Part shown: piece by piece, positions 3,394 to 5,812 of the stretch | Layout of the letters: every line of letters starts with the position of its first letter | Numbering within the stretch: position 1 is the stretch's first letter | Assembly: GCA_902774165.1 (NCBI GenBank) | Contig: CACYHJ010000177.1 | Coordinates: forward strand, 1 to 5,812 | Source of the DNA: Oscillospiraceae bacterium | GTDB lineage: Bacteria > Bacillota > Clostridia > Oscillospirales > Acutalibacteraceae | Direction of reading: 5' to 3' | Length of the DNA stretch: 5,812 nucleotides | The notes under the pieces: generated by a model | What the model saw: the letters and a program-made list of their open reading frames with translations, nothing else | Databases searched by the model: none | Told to the model about the DNA's origin: nothing | Translations under genes and position numbers: made by a program

Positions 3394-5715
3394 ATGAAAC
3401 ATACGGTCGTCATCACGCGGCGTCCCGTCAGGACCGGAGTCGGTCCCGCGCCGGACGGCGCCGTCTGCGGCAACGGGGATCTGGCGGCAGTGCTCGGCGA
3501 GAGCGGTACCGGAGTCAGAATCCACCTGGGCAAGAGCGACCTCTGGTGCGCATCTCCCGAAGCAGGGAAAAGCGGGATCCGTCCGCTCGGCTGCGTCGAT
3601 ATCGACATCCCGGGCGCGCTGTATGAGACGTATTGCGCCGAGCAGCGGATGGATACGGCCCAGACGGTCTGTATTTTCAGAAACGGGTTCAGCTTTATCG
3701 AGGCTGAAATTACCGTTCCCGCAACGCGCAACGCCGTGGTGCTGCGGCTGAGCTGGAGCTCGAATTTCGAGTGCCCCGCCGTAAGGCTTACCGCCGCCCG
3801 GGCGGAGGGCGGAACGGTCGAGCCCTTCTGCGCGGGCGAGATCGAAGGCGCGCGCGTCAGTTTTGACGCGCAGGAATATCTGTTCCCGTCCCGCGCGCTG
3901 ATCGCCATGCGCAAAATTTTCTCCGATACGCTGAGCGCGGAATATCTGATTGAGGCCGCCTCGGAAAACGACGGGCCGGACGCGTTCTCCGCCAGTCTTG
4001 AATTCCTGAAGCACGCGGATGAAGCGGTCGCCGCGCGGCTGCTGGCCGAAAACAAAGAGTCATGGGAGAATTTCTGGGCCGCGTCGGGCGTTTCAATGTC
4101 TGACAAAGCGCTGGAGAACGACTGGTACGCGTCGCAGTACCTGCTTGCGGTGACGCGCGGAACAGCGTCCTTCCCCGCGGGGCTTTCCGGCAATATCGGC
4201 GCCGGCGCCAAAGTGCCTTACGGCGGCGCTTACGCTCTGGGCGGCAGATATGAGGCGCCCTATTTCGCCGCGGTATCCTCCAACCACGCGGAGCTGACGG
4301 ACAATTATCTCGATCCGCTGCTGGACGCGATGGACGCGGGACGCGCCTTCGCGAAGGAGCATCTTGACTGCGGCGGGATCTTTTACCCCGGCGTGATCGG
4401 CCCGAAAGGGCTGATGCCCAAGACCGGTACGCTGGACGAGACGCATATGTTCTTCGGCCAGAAGATTTACGCCTCCTACGCGGCGGCGGTTCCCGTGATG
4501 CGGCTGAACAAAACCATGGACGCCGAATACGCGCGGAAGCTTTATCCGTATCTTTCGGAGCTGGCGCAGTTCTGGACGGAGTATATGACGCAGAAAAAAG
4601 GGAAATACGGCGTGGAGCACGATTCGCCCCGCAGGATCCCTTATGACGACCCGAAATTCAAGGTGAAGAAACATATTGACGCCCGAAAGTCCCGCAACAG
4701 CGTGGTCGCCCTCGGTGCGGCGCGGATGGTCTTCGGCGCGATGATCGTGCTGGCGTCCCTTTTGCCCGAGGTACCGATCGATGCCGCGCAGTATGAGGCG
4801 GCTTACGCGGCGATCAGCCCTTATCCCCGCAAGGGCGGTAAGTTTGCGCCGGCGAAGAAGGGCCTCAGAAAAGCAAAAAAGACCGCGGTCGCCATGCAGC
4901 ATATTTTCCCGCTGGAGCAGGTCGTCTTTGACAAAAAGAACGCGAAGCGCTCCCGCAAGACGGTCGATAAGTCCAAGGCCTGGTTTGCGCAGGAAGGCGC
5001 CGCCGTCACCTATGTCTCCGCGGTGCGCTCCGGCGTGAAGACGAAGGAAATCCTTTCCAATTATAAAAAGTATAAAGAGCGCTGCGCGCTGCCGAACGGA
5101 CTGTACGACCTTGCGGACGGCGGACAGCAGAATATCGGCCTTGCCGCGGCGATGCTGAATGAAATGATGCTGCGTACCGACCGGGGCGTGATCACCGTGT
5201 TCCCGAACTGGCCCGAGGAGATTGACTGTTCGTTCACCTCGCTGCGGGCGGACGGCGCGTTCCTTGTCGACGGCGAGATGAAGCACGGCACGATCCGTTC
5301 CGTGCGCGTCACAAGTGAAAAAGGCGTATCGCTGTCGATCCGGAACCCCTTCGAGGGCAAGAACTACGGCGGCTGCGTCGCCGTGATCGGCGGCAGACAG
5401 GAGCCCTGCTCCGGCAGCATCCTGAATTTTGATCTGGCCGCGGGTGAGTCCGTGTCGCTTTCTCCCGCCGCCGCAGCGACGCCCAAGGCGGAGAAAAAGG
5501 CGCTTGCCGAAGAGCAAAAGGCCGGCGTCCGTGCTCAGGCCGGCGAGAAAAAGGCGCTGAAGGACGCTGCGTTCTTCACAAAGCTTGAGGACAAGGCCGC
5601 AAAGAAACAGGGCAAAAAGGCCAGAAAACGCGATAAGAAAGAGAATAAGAAGTTCCGCAAGTTCGATAAGAAGACGGCAAAACAGAAAGCGAAACGCGCA
5701 AAGAAGGAAGAATAA
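3394..5715 (+). CDS. GH95-like glycoside hydrolase family protein with altered active-site motif and Lys-rich tail
   Basis: A 773-residue protein resembling the GH95 (alpha-L-fucosidase/galactosidase) architecture. It has an N-terminal beta-sandwich with GNGDLA (26-31) and HLGKSDLW (44-51), a linker helix with ESWENFW (222-228), an (alpha/alpha)6 core of about 236-590, and a C-terminal beta domain to about 690. Core landmarks are SSNHAELTD, GIFYPGVIGPKG (about 328-339), MQHIFP (501-506), DGGQQNIG (about 575-582) and NEMML (589-593). GH95 enzymes use an Asn activated by Asp as base, within a His-x-Asn-x-Asn motif, and a Glu as acid. Here the matching segment reads GAYALGGRYEAPY (278-290), so the His and both Asn appear replaced; the Glu is not evident either. 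Activity is therefore doubtful. No signal peptide or membrane segment is visible, which suggests a cytoplasmic location. Residues 697-773 form a lysine-rich tail not typical of the family. The gene has its own promoter and stands divergent from the GT87-like unit. Family placement is fairly sure; the reaction is not. Confidence 0.85.
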   Translation: MKHTVVITRRPVRTGVGPAPDGAVCGNGDLAAVLGESGTGVRIHLGKSDLWCASPEAGKSGIRPLGCVDIDIPGALYETYCAEQRMDTAQTVCIFRNGFSFIEAEITVPATRNAVVLRLSWSSNFECPAVRLTAARAEGGTVEPFCAGEIEGARVSFDAQEYLFPSRALIAMRKIFSDTLSAEYLIEAASENDGPDAFSASLEFLKHADEAVAARLLAENKESWENFWAASGVSMSDKALENDWYASQYLLAVTRGTASFPAGLSGNIGAGAKVPYGGAYALGGRYEAPYFAAVSSNHAELTDNYLDPLLDAMDAGRAFAKEHLDCGGIFYPGVIGPKGLMPKTGTLDETHMFFGQKIYASYAAAVPVMRLNKTMDAEYARKLYPYLSELAQFWTEYMTQKKGKYGVEHDSPRRIPYDDPKFKVKKHIDARKSRNSVVALGAARMVFGAMIVLASLLPEVPIDAAQYEAAYAAISPYPRKGGKFAPAKKGLRKAKKTAVAMQHIFPLEQVVFDKKNAKRSRKTVDKSKAWFAQEGAAVTYVSAVRSGVKTKEILSNYKKYKERCALPNGLYDLADGGQQNIGLAAAMLNEMMLRTDRGVITVFPNWPEEIDCSFTSLRADGAFLVDGEMKHGTIRSVRVTSEKGVSLSIRNPFEGKNYGGCVAVIGGRQEPCSGSILNFDLAAGESVSLSPAAAATPKAEKKALAEEQKAGVRAQAGEKKALKDAAFFTKLEDKAAKKQGKKARKRDKKENKKFRKFDKKTAKQKAKRAKKEE
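5482..5712 (+). other. Lysine-rich low-complexity C-terminal tail of the GH95-like protein
   Basis: The last 77 residues contain 26 Lys and 5 Arg, with Ala, Glu and Asp making up much of the rest. Motifs such as KKQGKKARKRDKK and FRKFDKKTAKQKAKRAKK dominate the end. It follows a run of alanines that closes the beta domain, and probably forms a charged helix or is disordered. The 14-base sequence GAGAAAAAGGCGCT recurs in frame at 5491-5504 and 5545-5558 (EKKAL in both), which suggests growth by duplication. The frame is intact up to the stop. Confidence 0.85.
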
Positions 5716-5744
5716 CCGCGCATTGCCCGTATTTGCGGACGTTC

Positions 5745-5762
5745 TGTAAAAAATCGTTTACA
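5745..5762. promoter_or_regulatory. Inverted repeat TGTAAA-N6-TTTACA, candidate operator
   Basis: TGTAAA (5745-5750) and TTTACA (5757-5762) are perfect complements with six bases between them. The site ends 21 bases before the -35 box of the next promoter, a usual place for an activator or repressor. It could instead form a weak AT-only hairpin followed by ACTTTTTG that helps end the GH95-like transcript; no better terminator is visible after that gene. Confidence 0.4.
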
Positions 5763-5783
5763 CTTTTTGCATAGGAAATTCAC

Positions 5784-5812
5784 TTGATTATTGCCCCGGA
5801 AACGTGTATAAT
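5784..5812 (+). promoter_or_regulatory. Sigma-A promoter of a gene beyond the window end
   Basis: TTGATT (5784-5789), a 17-base spacer and a perfect TATAAT (5807-5812) at the last bases of the window. It should drive a + strand gene just outside, which implies that the GH95-like gene is not simply the first gene of one long operon. Confidence 0.75.

Noticed and set aside
3297..4211. 304-codon minus-strand open frame over the GH95-like promoter and 5' half
   Set aside because: It is antisense to the GH95-like gene, is rich in Ser, Arg and Pro, and has no recognisable motif. Its end crosses the GH95-like promoter.
4093..5517. 474-codon minus-strand open frame opposite the GH95-like gene
   Set aside because: It lies wholly antisense to a gene with clear family motifs. 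The translation is Arg/His/Gly-rich with no domain signature, as expected from GC-rich codons read backwards.
5745..5762. Catabolite-response element (CcpA cre) for the TGTAAA-N6-TTTACA repeat
   Set aside because: The cre consensus has its half-sites around a central CG in 14-16 bases; here the spacing is four bases too long and the centre is not CG.
1..5812. CRISPR array, tRNA, rRNA, insertion sequence or phage genes
   Set aside because: No regularly spaced repeats, no cloverleaf, no ribosomal RNA sequence and no transposase or integrase motifs were seen on either strand.

Overview
The window reads as chromosomal DNA of a low-to-mid GC Bacillota, most likely a gut or rumen Clostridia of the Oscillospirales/Christensenellales type. 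This rests on strong AGGAGG-like ribosome binding sites, sigma-A promoters with exact 17-base spacers, GC-rich coding sequence beside very AT-rich intergenic DNA, and protein families common in that group. The assignment is an inference; no rRNA or marker gene is present.

Layout. Positions 1-91 are the 3' end of a + strand gene that enters from outside and is not recognised. It converges on a two-gene minus-strand unit, and the two share a hairpin terminator (149-172). The minus-strand unit is read from a clear promoter at 2881-2909. It encodes first a polytopic membrane protein of the GT87/DUF2029 polyprenyl-phosphate-sugar glycosyltransferase type (1499-2827), then, after 51 bases, a fold-type I PLP-dependent aminotransferase (257-1447). 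A roughly 500-base intergenic region (2848-3393) separates this unit from a divergently transcribed 773-residue GH95-like protein (3394-5715). A further + strand promoter sits at the very end of the window (5784-5812) for a gene outside it.

The most interesting places are two. First, the GH95-like protein keeps the fold signatures of its family, but the segment where relatives carry the His-x-Asn-x-Asn base motif reads A-L-G-G-R. It has no signal peptide and ends in a tail of about 77 residues that is one third lysine, so it may be a non-catalytic, cytoplasmic, polyanion-binding derivative. Second, the intergenic region holds an unexplained island: an 11-base perfect inverted repeat (extendable to 16 of 22 positions) bounds about 259 bases. 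Inside lie a GC-rich 32-codon cationic small ORF with a plausible ribosome binding site and a long near-perfect hairpin. It could be a small mobile element, a small-protein gene or a small RNA.

How the genes work together is not clear. The membrane glycosyltransferase and the aminotransferase are probably co-transcribed, but the aminotransferase substrate cannot be read from the sequence. The GH95-like gene has its own promoter and is not part of an obvious polysaccharide-utilisation locus within the window.
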